DNA of 64,000 nucleotides from Streptomyces sp. SN-593 (GTDB lineage Bacteria > Actinomycetota > Actinomycetes > Streptomycetales > Streptomycetaceae): contig NZ_AP018365.1 of assembly GCF_016756395.1 (NCBI RefSeq), forward strand, positions 930,001 through 994,000. Direction: 5' to 3'. Below the pieces are notes generated by a model that had not been told where the DNA came from, did not search any database, and saw nothing but the letters and a program-made list of their open reading frames with translations. The position numbers and the translations under genes are program-made. This document shows positions 1 through 12,169 of the stretch, one piece after another (positions within the stretch are counted from its first letter, which is position 1; the number at the start of each line of letters is the position of its first letter).

Positions 1-2
1 TG

Positions 3-260
3 CACGAGTCGACCGCTCCCCCGGCGCCCGACGCGCTCGCCGCGCTGGTCGGCCGTTCCCGGGCGCGCCTGCTCACCGCTCTCGACGCCCCGGCGAGCAC
101 CACGCAGCTCGCCCGCCAGCTCGGCTTCGCCCCCGGTGCGGTGGGCGACCACCTGGCGGTGCTGCTGCACGCCGGGCTGGTGTCCAAGGCCCGCTCCGGC
201 CGCTCCGTCCTCTACCGCCGCACCCCGGTGGGAGACGCGCTCGTCGAGCCGCCGCCCTGA
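3..260 (+). CDS. Winged-helix (ArsR-like) transcriptional regulator, C-terminal fragment
   Basis: The window opens inside this gene; only the last 85 residues and the TGA stop are present. The visible part reads as an ArsR-type winged helix: the segment 'TTQLARQLGFAPGAVGDHLA' is the helix-turn-helix, and 'LLHAGLVSKARSGRSVLYRR' is the recognition-helix end followed by the beta-hairpin wing. The family normally binds operator DNA as a dimer. The ligand-sensing part lies outside the window or is absent, so the signal cannot be named. It converges on the minus-strand P-loop gene that follows. The fold call is fairly secure; the subfamily is open. Confidence 0.72.
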   Translation, partial: HESTAPPAPDALAALVGRSRARLLTALDAPASTTQLARQLGFAPGAVGDHLAVLLHAGLVSKARSGRSVLYRRTPVGDALVEPPP

Positions 261-413
261 CGTCCCCGCCCGAACGTCCCCGCCCTGACGTCCGTCGTCG
301 GGCGCGGCCCGCGGAAGCGCCCGGCCCACGCGGGTCGGCCCACCCCGCCGGCCCGGCCCGCCGGGCCGCCCCGGATGTCCGCCCGGACGATCAGCCCGGC
401 GCCGGGCCGCCGC

Positions 414-1208
414 TCACCAGATCGGCGGGCCCTGGAGGCTGCGGATCACCACGCGGTCGAGCGCCGCGGAGGCGGCCTCCACGTCGAGGTGCGAGTTGTC
501 GATGATCGGCAGCCCGGAGCCGTACCAGCCGGCCATCCGGCCGTGGATGCGCGCGACCTCCTCGTCGGACAGCCGCCGGTTGCCGGACCGTTCGGCGTTG
601 CGGGTCAGCACGATGTCGAGCCCGGGCAGCAGGACCACGGGCAGCAGGCCCGCGCCGACGTGCCGCTTCCACCCGCCCAGCCCGACGGTCGGACGGTCGG
701 GGAAGACCGCGTCGTCGATGATGCAGGACACGCCGTTGGCCAGGAAGTTGCGGGCGGCGAAGCCGCAGGTGCGGCGGGCCAGCCGGTACTGCGCCTCGGA
801 GTTCTCGTTCCACCCGGCCTGCGGGTCGGCGAACCCCGAGCGGACCCACTCGCGGACGTCGTCGAGGCTGATGTGGGCGGTGGGGACGCCCCGGTGGTCG
901 GCCCAGTGCCGGGCGATCGTGGTCTTGCCCGCGCCGGCCGCGCCGATCAGCAGCACGGCTATCGGGCCGTGCGCGGCCCCCGGCAGCGACCCGCCGCCGG
1001 GAGCCGCGGGCGCCTGGACGGGGACGGGAGGGGGCATCGGGAAGTGACCGGTGCCCCCGGCACCCGCCGCCTGGGCGGGGGGACCTGGCACCGGGCCCGG
1101 ACCGGGCGGCGGGCCCTGGCCCGGCGCGGGCGGCGGGCCCTGCCCCGGACCGGGCGGCGGGCCCTGCCCCGGACCGGGCGGCTGGGGCGCCCCCACGGCA
1201 TGTTGCAT
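414..1208 (-). CDS. P-loop (AAA/zeta-kinase-like) ATPase with Pro/Gly-rich N-terminus
   Basis: A 264-residue protein. Residues 1-80 are low-complexity Pro/Gly/Gln with 'GPPPGPGQ' repeats. The kinase-like domain starts near residue 84 with Walker A 'GAAGAGKT' (89-96), then 'ISLDDVREWV' and 'CIIDDAVFPD', a layout seen in small P-loop kinases of the gluconate-kinase/zeta-toxin type. The ATG at 1208 was chosen because GGAG lies about 10 nt upstream; a further in-frame ATG at 1271 lacks this. It is the last gene on the strand after aroQ, 178 bp away, with a plausible promoter of its own. The substrate is unknown and a role in the shikimate pathway is not implied by the motifs. Confidence 0.8.
   Translation of the reverse strand: MQHAVGAPQPPGPGQGPPPGPGQGPPPAPGQGPPPGPGPVPGPPAQAAGAGGTGHFPMPPPVPVQAPAAPGGGSLPGAAHGPIAVLLIGAAGAGKTTIARHWADHRGVPTAHISLDDVREWVRSGFADPQAGWNENSEAQYRLARRTCGFAARNFLANGVSCIIDDAVFPDRPTVGLGGWKRHVGAGLLPVVLLPGLDIVLTRNAERSGNRRLSDEEVARIHGRMAGWYGSGLPIIDNSHLDVEAASAALDRVVIRSLQGPPIW
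1104..1181. repeat. 24-bp tandem repeat, three copies
   Basis: Three head-to-tail 24-bp units at 1104-1127, 1128-1151 and 1152-1175 plus a partial fourth. They encode the octapeptide repeat GPPPGPGQ (one GPPPAPGQ variant) in the N-terminal tail of the P-loop ATPase. Copies 2 and 3 look identical, which points to recent slippage or unequal crossover. Confidence 0.85.
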
Positions 1209-1278
1209 GTCGGCCACTCCGTCCCGTCCGGTAGGTGTGTGCGGTGCGCTCGGTGTGACCTGGCACGCCACGGCCTGA

Positions 1279-1308
1279 ACGGTACCGTGCGCTCCGGCTC
1301 CGACCCAA
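1279..1308 (-). promoter_or_regulatory. Candidate promoter for the P-loop ATPase gene
   Basis: On the minus strand a -35-like TTGGGT (1303-1308) and a -10-like TACCGT (1279-1284) are separated by 18 nt, in the gap between aroQ and the ATPase gene. Consistent with a housekeeping-sigma promoter, but inferred from short motifs only. Confidence 0.35.
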
Positions 1309-1386
1309 CCACCCCTGCCCGCAAGGCGACCGGCGCGCGGGCGGCGCCCCCGCCGGGGACACCGCCGGGGACACCGCCCGCACCGC

Positions 1387-4644
<3,258 letters not shown>

Positions 4645-4736
4645 CGGTGCTCCCTGGAAAACGGCCGTGCCATGTGGGCAGATCCTCCCACGTTTCCCGC
4701 ACCTACCAGCATGCCTGTCCGGAGAACGGACCGGAC

Positions 4737-4764
4737 CTGACACGGCGGGCGGCCGCCGTGTCAG
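4737..4764 (-). terminator. Rho-independent-type hairpin after aroE
   Basis: Perfect 12-bp stem (4737-4748 pairing with 4753-4764) with a 4-nt GCGG loop. The upper arm includes the aroE stop codon. It separates aroE from the aroCKBQ run. No U-tract is evident, as is common in high-GC actinomycetes. Confidence 0.7.
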
Positions 4765-5612
4765 CGCGCCGCGAGCGCCGCCTCGCCCGCCGCGCGCATC
4801 GCCTTCAGCGGACCGGGCGCGCGGCCGGTGTGCTGCTCGACCTGGAGGACGGCCTGGTGGACCAGCAGGTCCAGGCCGGACGCGACCTTGCCGCCGCGGG
4901 CGGACCACGCGGCGGCCAGCGCGGTCGGCCACGGCTCGTAGAGCACGTCGAAGAGGGTGCCGGGGGCGTCCGGGACGGCGGCGGCCAGGTGGTCGGCGGC
5001 GCCCGAGGGGGTGGTGGCGATCACCAGGGGGGCGCCGAGCCCGTCGGCCGCGGCGCTCCAGTCGGCGGTGCGCACGCGCACCCCGAGCCGCTCGCCCCAG
5101 CGGGCCATCTCCTTGGCGCGGGCCGGGCCGCGCACGTAGGCGGTGACCTCGCCGGTGCAGACGCGGGCGAGGGCGGCGAGCGCGGAGGACGCGGTGGCGC
5201 CCGCCCCGAGCACGGCCGCCGACGGCACCGAGGTGACGCCGTGCTCGGCGAGGGCCGCGACCATGCCGGGGATGTCGGTGTTGTCGCCGTGCCGCCGGCC
5301 GTCCGCGCCGAGGACCACGGTGTTGACCGCCTCCACCGAGGCCGCGGTGTCGCTGATCTCGTCCAGCAGCGGGATGATCGCGCGCTTGAGCGGCATCGTC
5401 AGCGACAGCCCGGCCCACTGCCGCGGGTCGAGGCCGTCGACGAAGCCGGGCAGCGCCACCTCGTCCACCTCGAAGCGGTCGTACCGCCGGCCGTCGAGGC
5501 CGAGGGCGGCGTACGCGGCGCGGTGCAGCACCGGGGAGAGCGAGTGCGCGATCGGGGAGCCGAGCACGGCGGCGCGGTGCGCGCCGGTGTGCGGCCGTGC
5601 GGTGAGGTCCAA
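4761..5612 (-). CDS. aroE: Shikimate dehydrogenase
   Basis: A 283-residue NADP-dependent reductase turning 3-dehydroshikimate into shikimate. '[13 protein letters not shown]' is the shikimate-binding N-terminal motif, 'LTMPLKRAI' carries the catalytic Lys, 'GDNTDIPG' the catalytic Asp, and '[15 protein letters not shown]' is the Rossmann nucleotide site. The start is a TTG at 5612 with AGGG about 9 nt upstream; the next in-frame start would remove residues leading into the shikimate motif. It begins only 13 bp after the mltG stop, so mltG and aroE are probably co-transcribed. Confidence 0.93.
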   Translation of the reverse strand: MDLTARPHTGAHRAAVLGSPIAHSLSPVLHRAAYAALGLDGRRYDRFEVDEVALPGFVDGLDPRQWAGLSLTMPLKRAIIPLLDEISDTAASVEAVNTVVLGADGRRHGDNTDIPGMVAALAEHGVTSVPSAAVLGAGATASSALAALARVCTGEVTAYVRGPARAKEMARWGERLGVRVRTADWSAAADGLGAPLVIATTPSGAADHLAAAVPDAPGTLFDVLYEPWPTALAAAWSARGGKVASGLDLLVHQAVLQVEQHTGRAPGPLKAMRAAGEAALAAR

Positions 5613-5625
5613 GGAGAGCGCCCTG

Positions 5626-7590
5626 CTACTGGGAGTTGTACTGCTGGTAGAGCTTGTCGAACTCGGCCTTCGTCTGGGTGAACTTCGTGGTCTTGCCGTC
5701 CAGCGAGATGAAGTACCACCAGTTGCCGCTGTCGGGCGACATCGCGGCCTTGAGCGCGTCGGCGCCGGGGTTGCCGATCGGTCCGGGCGGCAGGCCCTGG
5801 TTCTTGTAGGTGTTGTACGGGCTGTCCAGCGAGTTGACCTCGGCGGTCGAGATGTCCGTCTGACTGCTGTTCTTGACGTAGTTGTACGTCGAGTCGAACT
5901 GGAGCAGCCCGCGGGTCTCGGAGTTGTTCGGGACCATCCGGTTGTAGACGACCTTCGCCATCTTCCGGAAGTCGTCGTCCGTCTTGCCCTCGGCCTGGAC
6001 GAGACTGGCGACCGTGACGAGTTGGAGCGGGTTCGACAGCCCCTGCTTCTTCGCCTCGGCGGCCATGTCGAACTGGGCGTACTGCTTGTCCGCCTCGTCG
6101 ACCATCTGCTTCAGCACCTCCACGGGCTTCTCGCCCTTGGCGATGCTGTAGCGGGAGGGGAAGAGGAAGCCCTCCAGCGGGTCGGTGATGTCGGGGTCGG
6201 AGTCGGCCCAGGACGGCAGCCCGAGCTGCTTCGCCTGGTCGTGCGCGGTCTGCTCGGTGGTGCCCGCCTTCACACCGAGCCGGGTGTCGATGGCCGCGTA
6301 GATCTGCTTGTCCCGCATGCCCTCGGCGATGATCAGGTTGTTCTGCGACTTGGGGTCCAGCATCATCGTGACGGCCGCGGCGCCGGACATCTGCCGGTGC
6401 AGGTCGTAGACGCCGGCCTGGATGAAGTTGCCCTTGGGGTTCTTGCCCGCCGCGGAGGTGAAGGCGCCGACGCTCTTGACCACCCCGGCCTTCTTGAGGA
6501 TGTTGCCCATCGTGGTCGCCGAGGAGCCCGCAGGGATGTCCACCTGGACGTCGCCGGTGCCGGCGCCCGAGAAGTCCGGTGGCGGGCCGAACCGGCTCTC
6601 GTACATGTTGTAGCCCACGTACCCGACACCGCCGACGCCGCCGACGAGGACCGCCAGCACGACCACGCAGGCGCAGCCGCTGCGGCGCTTCTTGGTCGGC
6701 TGGCCCTGCGAGCGGCCCGACCTGCGGCCGCCGGACCGGCCCGGCTCCGAGGCGTCCGCGTCGTCGTCATCGTCGTCGTGGTCGGCGAAGAAGGCGTGGT
6801 CGCGCGGGTCGGCCTCGTTGTCGGCGTCCCAGTCGCCGGTCTCGGCCGGGGCGGGGCGCAGTGGACGGGTGCCCGGCTCCTGCGGGTGGCCCGGCGCGCC
6901 GGCGCCGGGAGGGGTGCCGGGCCGGCGCTGCTCGTCCGCATCCGGTGCGCCCGGCGCTCCCGCGCCCGGTTGCCGGGGCTGCGCCTGCTGCCCGGGCCCC
7001 GCCTGCTGGACCTGCTGCGGATGCTGCTGCCCGCCCGGCTGCTGCGGCTGCCGGGGCTGCCCCTGGAACGGGTCCTGCTGCTGGTAGCCCTGCTGCTGCG
7101 GCGGTTGCGGGTGCTGCGGCTGCTGCTGCCCGTAGTACCCGGGCTGCTGGCCGTACGGGTCCTGCGGCTGCATGCCGCCGTAGGGGTCCTGGACGTAGCC
7201 GTCGGCCTGGCCGGGCCGGTACGCGCCGGTGCCGTACCCCTCGTAGCCCTCGTAGCCGCCGCCGTAGCCGTCGTACCCGGTCTGCTGCTGCGGGTAGCCG
7301 TGCTGGACCTGGCCCTGCTGCGGCGCCTGCGGGTACTGCTGCTGGTGCTGGTGCTGGGGGTACTGCTGCTGGTCGTACTGCTGCTCGTAGCCCTGCTGGG
7401 GCGCCTGCGGGTACTGCTGGTGCTGCTGACCGGTGGCGTACGGGTCCTGCCAGTCGCCCTGCTGCGACCAGTCCTGGGGCTGCTGGGGATGCTGCTGCGG
7501 GTACCCCTGGTCGTACACGTCGCCGAAGAGCGGGTCCTCGGGGTGCCACGGTTCGGAGCCGGAACCCCGGCCATAGTCAGTCATCGGCAT
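5626..7590 (-). CDS. mltG: Endolytic murein transglycosylase MltG with long Gln/Pro/Tyr-rich cytosolic domain
   Basis: A 654-residue single-pass membrane protein of the YceG/MltG family, which cleaves nascent glycan strands and terminates peptidoglycan elongation. Residues 1-300 are low-complexity (Gln, Pro, Tyr, Gly, with an acidic run of aspartates near 275). A single membrane segment lies near 310-332, followed by the extracytoplasmic YceG-like domain. The catalytic Glu is in 'TVASLVQAEG', and the C-terminal 'NTYKNQGLPPGPIGNPG' motif is typical. Start ATG 7590 has AGGAAGA 11 nt upstream; an ATG two codons in is possible. The disordered N-terminal region is far longer than in most bacteria, where it is near zero. 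Confidence 0.93.
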   Translation of the reverse strand: MPMTDYGRGSGSEPWHPEDPLFGDVYDQGYPQQHPQQPQDWSQQGDWQDPYATGQQHQQYPQAPQQGYEQQYDQQQYPQHQHQQQYPQAPQQGQVQHGYPQQQTGYDGYGGGYEGYEGYGTGAYRPGQADGYVQDPYGGMQPQDPYGQQPGYYGQQQPQHPQPPQQQGYQQQDPFQGQPRQPQQPGGQQHPQQVQQAGPGQQAQPRQPGAGAPGAPDADEQRRPGTPPGAGAPGHPQEPGTRPLRPAPAETGDWDADNEADPRDHAFFADHDDDDDDADASEPGRSGGRRSGRSQGQPTKKRRSGCACVVVLAVLVGGVGGVGYVGYNMYESRFGPPPDFSGAGTGDVQVDIPAGSSATTMGNILKKAGVVKSVGAFTSAAGKNPKGNFIQAGVYDLHRQMSGAAAVTMMLDPKSQNNLIIAEGMRDKQIYAAIDTRLGVKAGTTEQTAHDQAKQLGLPSWADSDPDITDPLEGFLFPSRYSIAKGEKPVEVLKQMVDEADKQYAQFDMAAEAKKQGLSNPLQLVTVASLVQAEGKTDDDFRKMAKVVYNRMVPNNSETRGLLQFDSTYNYVKNSSQTDISTAEVNSLDSPYNTYKNQGLPPGPIGNPGADALKAAMSPDSGNWWYFISLDGKTTKFTQTKAEFDKLYQQYNSQ

Positions 7591-7774
7591 CCATCAGTCG
7601 GTCTTCCTGCTCGCACCCACTGCGGGGACCCCGGTGCTCGGTCGTCCGCCACGGCTGCTCGGGCGTCAGCCCTCGGTCCCGTCGGTACGCGGTCGGCATC
7701 TGGTCCACCGACCCTGTGAAAGGGGCGGCGCCCGTAGGCACCGCCGTGTCGCGCGGAACGTTACCGTATCGCGA

Positions 7775-8449
7775 TCAGATGACCACTTCGACGTTCTCGC
7801 CCGGAGGGATGCCCGACGCCCTCTCCGCTTCCAGAGCGCTCTGCAGGATAACGACCGCGGCCGCCTGGTCGACCACGGAGCGCCCCTTCTTCGCCCGGAC
7901 CCCGGACGCGCGCAGCCCCTGGGTGGCGGTGACGGTGCTCATCCGCTCGTCCACGAGGCGGATCGGCACCGGCGCGATGATTTTCGCCACAGCCGACGCG
8001 AAGCCGCGGACCTTGGCGGCGGCCGGACCCTCGGTGCCGTTCAGCGACCGGGGCAGGCCGACGACGACCTCGATCGGTTCGTACTCGGCGACGAGCGCGG
8101 CCAGCCGGCGCTGCGCGGCGGGCACGTCGCGGCCCGGCACGGTCTCCACCGGGGTGGCGAGGATGCCGTCCGGGTCGCAGGAGGCCACCCCGATCCGCGC
8201 GTCACCGACGTCCACGGCCAGCCGCCGGCCGCGCCGGAGCCCGCCGGAACCGCCGCCGGGACCTCCGGGCACCCCGGACTCCCCGGCTCCCCCGGAGCCG
8301 CCGCCGACGGGCCCGTCCGACCCGTTCGGGCCGTCCGGGCCGTCCGCGCCTGCGTGACCGCCGGGCACCGCTCCGCCCCGGCCCGCGGCGGAGCGCCGGG
8401 CCCGCGGCCGCTCCCGGCCGCGCTCCGCGCCCCGCCGCCGCTCGGTCAC
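7775..8449 (-). CDS. ruvX: Holliday junction resolvase-like RNase H-fold protein RuvX/YqgF
   Basis: A 224-residue YqgF-family protein. The RNase H-like core begins near residue 77 with 'LAVDVGDARIGVA' (first catalytic Asp), then 'VVVGLPRSLNGTEG' and 'VRLVDERMSTVTA', and ends with a C-terminal Asp region near 'SVVDQAAAVVILQ'. The family acts in rRNA 5'-end maturation and/or Holliday junction processing. The first 75 residues are an Arg/Gly/Pro-rich extension absent from most homologues. The GTG start at 8449 is one nucleotide after the alaS stop, which supports coupled translation; an internal start is possible. Confidence 0.88.
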   Translation of the reverse strand: MTERRRGAERGRERPRARRSAAGRGGAVPGGHAGADGPDGPNGSDGPVGGGSGGAGESGVPGGPGGGSGGLRRGRRLAVDVGDARIGVASCDPDGILATPVETVPGRDVPAAQRRLAALVAEYEPIEVVVGLPRSLNGTEGPAAAKVRGFASAVAKIIAPVPIRLVDERMSTVTATQGLRASGVRAKKGRSVVDQAAAVVILQSALEAERASGIPPGENVEVVI

Positions 8450-8450
8450 G

Positions 8451-11120
8451 TCACGCCTTCTCGCCGACGAGCCGCCGCACGGCCTCGATCGCCTCGGGCA
8501 CCGCAGCGGCGTTCTGGCCGCCGCCCTGGGCGACGTCGTCCTTGCCGCCGCCCCCGCCGCCGAGCGTCTTCGCGGCGGTGCGGACCAGTTCGCCGGCCTT
8601 CAGGCCGCGCTCGCGCCCCGCCTCGTTGGTGGCGATGACGGTCAGCGGGCGGCCGCCGGCCACCGTGAAGAGCGCGACCACGGCGGGCCGGCCGCCGCCG
8701 ATCCGCTGCCGCACGTCGAGCACCAGCCTGCGCAGGTCGTCCGCGCCGGTGCCCTCCGGCACGGCGCCGGTGACCAGCGCGACGCCCTTGACGTCCTCGG
8801 CGGCGTCGGCGAGCCCGCCCGCGGCCTGGAGGACCTTCTCCGCGCGGAACCGCTCGATCTCCTTCTCGGCGTCCTTGAGCTTGGCGAGCATCCCGGAGAT
8901 CCGGTCGGGCAGCTCCTCCGGGCGGCCCTTCACCAGTTCGGTGAGCTGGGCGACCACGGTGTGCTCGCGGGCCAGGAAGTTGTACGCGTCCACGCCGACC
9001 AGCGCCTCGACGCGGCGCACTCCGGAGCCGATCGAGGACTCGCCGAGCAGCTTCACCAGGCCGAGCTGGGCGGTGTTGTGCACGTGGGTGCCGCCGCACA
9101 GCTCCTTGGAGAAGTCGCCGATGGTGACCACGCGGACCTGCTCGCCGTACTTCTCGCCGAACTCCGCGATGGCGCCCTGCCGCTTCGCCTCGGCGATCGG
9201 CATCACCTCGGCGCTGACGTCGAGTTCGCGGGCCAGCACCTCGTTGATCTTCTGCTCGACGTCGGTCAGCACGGTGCCGGGCACCGCGGCCGGCGAGCCG
9301 AAGTCGAAGCGGAAGCGGCCGGGCGAGTTCTCCGACCCGGCCTGGGCCGCGGTCGGGCCCAGCGCGTCGCGCAGCGCCTGGTGGGTGAGGTGGGTGGCGC
9401 TGTGCGCGCGGGCGATGGCGCGGCGCCGGACCAGGTCGATCTGGGCGTGGGCGGCCGCGCCGAGGGTGACCTCCCCGACCTGCACGACGCCCTTGTGCAC
9501 GCTGACGCCGGGCACCGGGCGCTGCACGTCGCGGACCTCCACGACGGCCCCGCCGTCCAGCCGGATGCGGCCGGTGTCGGCGAGCTGGCCGCCGCCCTCG
9601 GCGTAGAAGGGGGTGCGGTCGAGGACGATCTCGACCTCGTCGCCCTCACTGGCGGCCGGCGAGGGCACACCGTCGACCAGCAGGCCGACCACGGACGCCT
9701 CGCCGTGGTCGTGGTGGTACCCGGTGAACTCGGTGGCGCCGGAGCGGTCGGCGACCTCGCGGTAGGCCGACAGGTCGGCGTGGCCGGTCTTCTTCTTCTG
9801 CGCGTCGGCCTTGGCCCGGTCGCGCTGCTCCTTCATCAGCCGGCGGAAGCCGTCCTCGTCGACGCTCAGGCCCTGCTCGGAGGCCATCTCCAGGGTGAGG
9901 TCGATCGGGAAGCCCCAGGTGTCGTGGAGCAGGAACGCCTGCTCGCCGGGGAGCACCCGGCCGCCCTTGGACTTGGTCTCGGTGACCGCGGTGTCGAGGA
10001 TGTTGGTGCCGGCCGAGAGGGTCTTGAGGAACCGGGACTCCTCGGCGAGCGCGACCGACTCGATCCGCTTGCGGTCGTTGATCAGCTCCGGGTACTGCTC
10101 GCCCATGGTGCCGATCACGACGTCCACCAGCTCGGCGACCACGGGGCGGTCGGCGCCCAGCATCCGCATGTTGCGGATGGCGCGGCGCATGATCCGGCGC
10201 AGGACGTAGCCGCGGCCCTCGTTGCCGGGGGTCACGCCGTCGCCGATCAGCATGACGGCGGTGCGCATGTGGTCGGCGACGACCCGCAGGGAGACGTCGG
10301 AGTCGGCGGTCCGGCCGTAGTGCACGCCGGTGAGGGCGGTGGCCGTGTCGATGACGACGCGCAGGGTGTCGGTCTCGTACATGTTCTGCACGCCCTGCAG
10401 GATCATCGCGAGGCGTTCCAGGCCGAGGCCGGTGTCGATGTTCTGCGCGGGCAGGTCGCCGAGGATCTCGAAGCCGTCCTTGCCCTGGCCCGGGCCGCGC
10501 TCGTACTGCATGAAGACCAGGTTCCAGATCTCCACGTAGCGCTCGTCGTTGACCGCGGGGCCGCCCTCCTCGCCGAAGTCGGGGCCGCGGTCGTAGTTGA
10601 TCTCGGAGCAGGGGCCGCAGGGGCCGGGCACGCCCATGGACCAGAAGTTGGGGCCCATGCCCAGGCGCTGGATGCGCTCGGCGGGCACGCCGACGACGTC
10701 ACGCCAGATCCGCTCGGCCTCGTCGTCCTTCTCGTAGACGGTGATCCACAGCTTCTCCGGGTCCAGGCCGTAGCCGCCGTCGGCCTGGGCGCTGGTCAGC
10801 AGCTCCCAGGCGTACTTGATGGCGCCTTCCTTGAAGTAGTCGCCGAAGGAGAAGTTGCCGCACATCTGGAAGAACGTGCCGTGCCGGGTGGTCTTGCCGA
10901 CCTCGTCGATGTCCGGGGTGCGCACGCACTTCTGCACGCTGGTGGCGCGGTCGAAGGGCGGCTTGACCTCGCCGAGGAAGTACGGCTTGAACGGGACCAT
11001 GCCGGCCGGGACGAGCAGCAGCGTCGGGTCGTCCGCGATGAGGGAGGCCGACGGCACCACGGTGTGCCCGCGCTCCTCGAAGAAGCGCAGCCAGCGGCGG
11101 CGGATTTCTGCCGACTCCAT
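8451..11120 (-). CDS. alaS: Alanyl-tRNA synthetase
   Basis: An 889-residue class II synthetase charging tRNA-Ala. The N-terminal catalytic core starts '[19 protein letters not shown]'. The editing domain has the zinc/hydrolytic motifs '[12 protein letters not shown]' (HxxxH) and 'CGGTHV'. The C-terminal part is an oligomerisation/DHHA1-like domain. An in-frame extension upstream of 11120 was rejected because family members begin at this Met and its ATG overlaps the preceding gene's stop (ATGA). It is part of a minus-strand run with the DUF948 and DUF6167 genes upstream and ruvX downstream. Confidence 0.97.
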   Translation of the reverse strand: MESAEIRRRWLRFFEERGHTVVPSASLIADDPTLLLVPAGMVPFKPYFLGEVKPPFDRATSVQKCVRTPDIDEVGKTTRHGTFFQMCGNFSFGDYFKEGAIKYAWELLTSAQADGGYGLDPEKLWITVYEKDDEAERIWRDVVGVPAERIQRLGMGPNFWSMGVPGPCGPCSEINYDRGPDFGEEGGPAVNDERYVEIWNLVFMQYERGPGQGKDGFEILGDLPAQNIDTGLGLERLAMILQGVQNMYETDTLRVVIDTATALTGVHYGRTADSDVSLRVVADHMRTAVMLIGDGVTPGNEGRGYVLRRIMRRAIRNMRMLGADRPVVAELVDVVIGTMGEQYPELINDRKRIESVALAEESRFLKTLSAGTNILDTAVTETKSKGGRVLPGEQAFLLHDTWGFPIDLTLEMASEQGLSVDEDGFRRLMKEQRDRAKADAQKKKTGHADLSAYREVADRSGATEFTGYHHDHGEASVVGLLVDGVPSPAASEGDEVEIVLDRTPFYAEGGGQLADTGRIRLDGGAVVEVRDVQRPVPGVSVHKGVVQVGEVTLGAAAHAQIDLVRRRAIARAHSATHLTHQALRDALGPTAAQAGSENSPGRFRFDFGSPAAVPGTVLTDVEQKINEVLARELDVSAEVMPIAEAKRQGAIAEFGEKYGEQVRVVTIGDFSKELCGGTHVHNTAQLGLVKLLGESSIGSGVRRVEALVGVDAYNFLAREHTVVAQLTELVKGRPEELPDRISGMLAKLKDAEKEIERFRAEKVLQAAGGLADAAEDVKGVALVTGAVPEGTGADDLRRLVLDVRQRIGGGRPAVVALFTVAGGRPLTVIATNEAGRERGLKAGELVRTAAKTLGGGGGGKDDVAQGGGQNAAAVPEAIEAVRRLVGEKA

Positions 11121-11482
11121 CAGTGTTCGTCCTTCCGGTTCTTGTGCTTGCGGTCCCCGCGCCCGGCCCGGGAGGGCAGGGCGGTTCCGCCCGTGGTGCC
11201 CCCGGGCAGGGTGGCCCGCGGGGAGGGCAGCGACTGGGGTGCCTCGGGGGCGCCCTGGGTACGCAGGCCCAGGGCGTCGTGCAGTTCGGTCTCGCGCTGG
11301 GCCATGCCGACCCGTACGTCCTGGGCGAACAGCCGCAGCCGCGCGCCGGTCTCCAGCGCGCGGTCGGCGGCGGTCACGGCGAGGCTGTCGGGGTTGAGCC
11401 GGCGCACCGCGCGGCTCACCTTGACGGTGGCCCACGTTCCGGTGGCGGCGCCGGTCAGGAACCAGAACAGACGGCGGAACAT
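11120..11482 (-). CDS. Small DUF6167-type membrane-associated protein
   Basis: A 120-residue protein. Residues 1-24 form a hydrophobic N-terminal segment ('[20 protein letters not shown]'), then a helical region ('[21 protein letters not shown]') and a charged Pro/Gly-rich tail. It matches the small conserved protein regularly found between the DUF948 gene and alaS in Streptomyces. Function is unknown. The stop overlaps the alaS start by 4 bp, and it begins 4 bp after the DUF948 gene ends, so the three genes are probably one operon. Confidence 0.75.
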   Translation of the reverse strand: MFRRLFWFLTGAATGTWATVKVSRAVRRLNPDSLAVTAADRALETGARLRLFAQDVRVGMAQRETELHDALGLRTQGAPEAPQSLPSPRATLPGGTTGGTALPSRAGRGDRKHKNRKDEH

Positions 11483-11486
11483 GGCC

Positions 11487-11924
11487 TCAGTCCTTCGTAC
11501 GGCGGTCGCGGCGGTCCCGGCGCGAGGCGGGCAGCACCCGTCCGGTGAGGGTACGGGCCCGGGCCTTGCCGGAGTCGCCGGCCTGCATGCCGACCGCGCG
11601 CCGCACGCCGTACCCGAACGCGGCGACCTTCACCAGCGGGCCGCCGAACGTCGAGGCCACGGTGGACGACAGCGCCGACGCGTTGGCGGTCACCTCGGCG
11701 ACGTCGGAGGTGATGGTGTCGACCCGGTCGAGTTGCTCGCTCGCGCTGCGCAGCGCGTCCGATGCCTCGCCGAGCAGCGGCACGGCCTGCTCGGTGATGC
11801 CCGCGACCAGTTCCGTGGTGCGGCGCAGCGTCTGCGCGAGCCGGGCCAGGGCGACGGCCAGGAACGACACGAGGATCGCCCAGAACACGGCGACGATGAG
11901 GCCCGCCACCTCTCCACCGGACAC
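11487..11924 (-). CDS. DUF948-domain protein
   Basis: A 145-residue protein with an N-terminal transmembrane helix (about 8-28, 'LIVAVFWAILVSFLAVALARL'). A long amphipathic helix of the DUF948 type follows ('TTELVAGITEQAVPLLGEASDALRSASEQL' region) and then a basic tail ending 'RRDRRDRRTKD'. DUF948 members are cell-envelope-associated with no assigned activity. It is the first gene of the DUF948-DUF6167-alaS run and diverges from the STAND NTPase gene. Confidence 0.82.
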   Translation of the reverse strand: MSGGEVAGLIVAVFWAILVSFLAVALARLAQTLRRTTELVAGITEQAVPLLGEASDALRSASEQLDRVDTITSDVAEVTANASALSSTVASTFGGPLVKVAAFGYGVRRAVGMQAGDSGKARARTLTGRVLPASRRDRRDRRTKD

Positions 11925-12130
11925 GCTGCAGCACTCCTCCTGCTCACCCGACCACGTATGGGAGCGAGCCTATCGCGCTTACGGGAGCGGGCCTTCCAGG
12001 CCGCCCCGTTCCCCCGCCCCCGGACCCTACCGCCGGTAGGCGGGGAGTCGGCTATCCGCCGGACGGGGACCGGCGGGAAGCCCCCGCCCTACGGGGCCGG
12101 GCGGCGTCGGAACGGCGCACCCGGGCGGGT

Positions 12131-12160
12131 TTGTACGCAGCGACAGCGAACACGTACGCT
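12131..12160 (+). promoter_or_regulatory. Candidate promoter of the STAND NTPase gene
   Basis: TTGTAC (12131-12136) and TACGCT (12155-12160) are spaced by 18 nt. The -10 element ends 9 nt before the ATG at 12170 and no good ribosome binding site intervenes, so the mRNA may be leaderless or nearly so. Motif-based inference. Confidence 0.4.
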
Positions 12161-12169
12161 CCGTAGACC

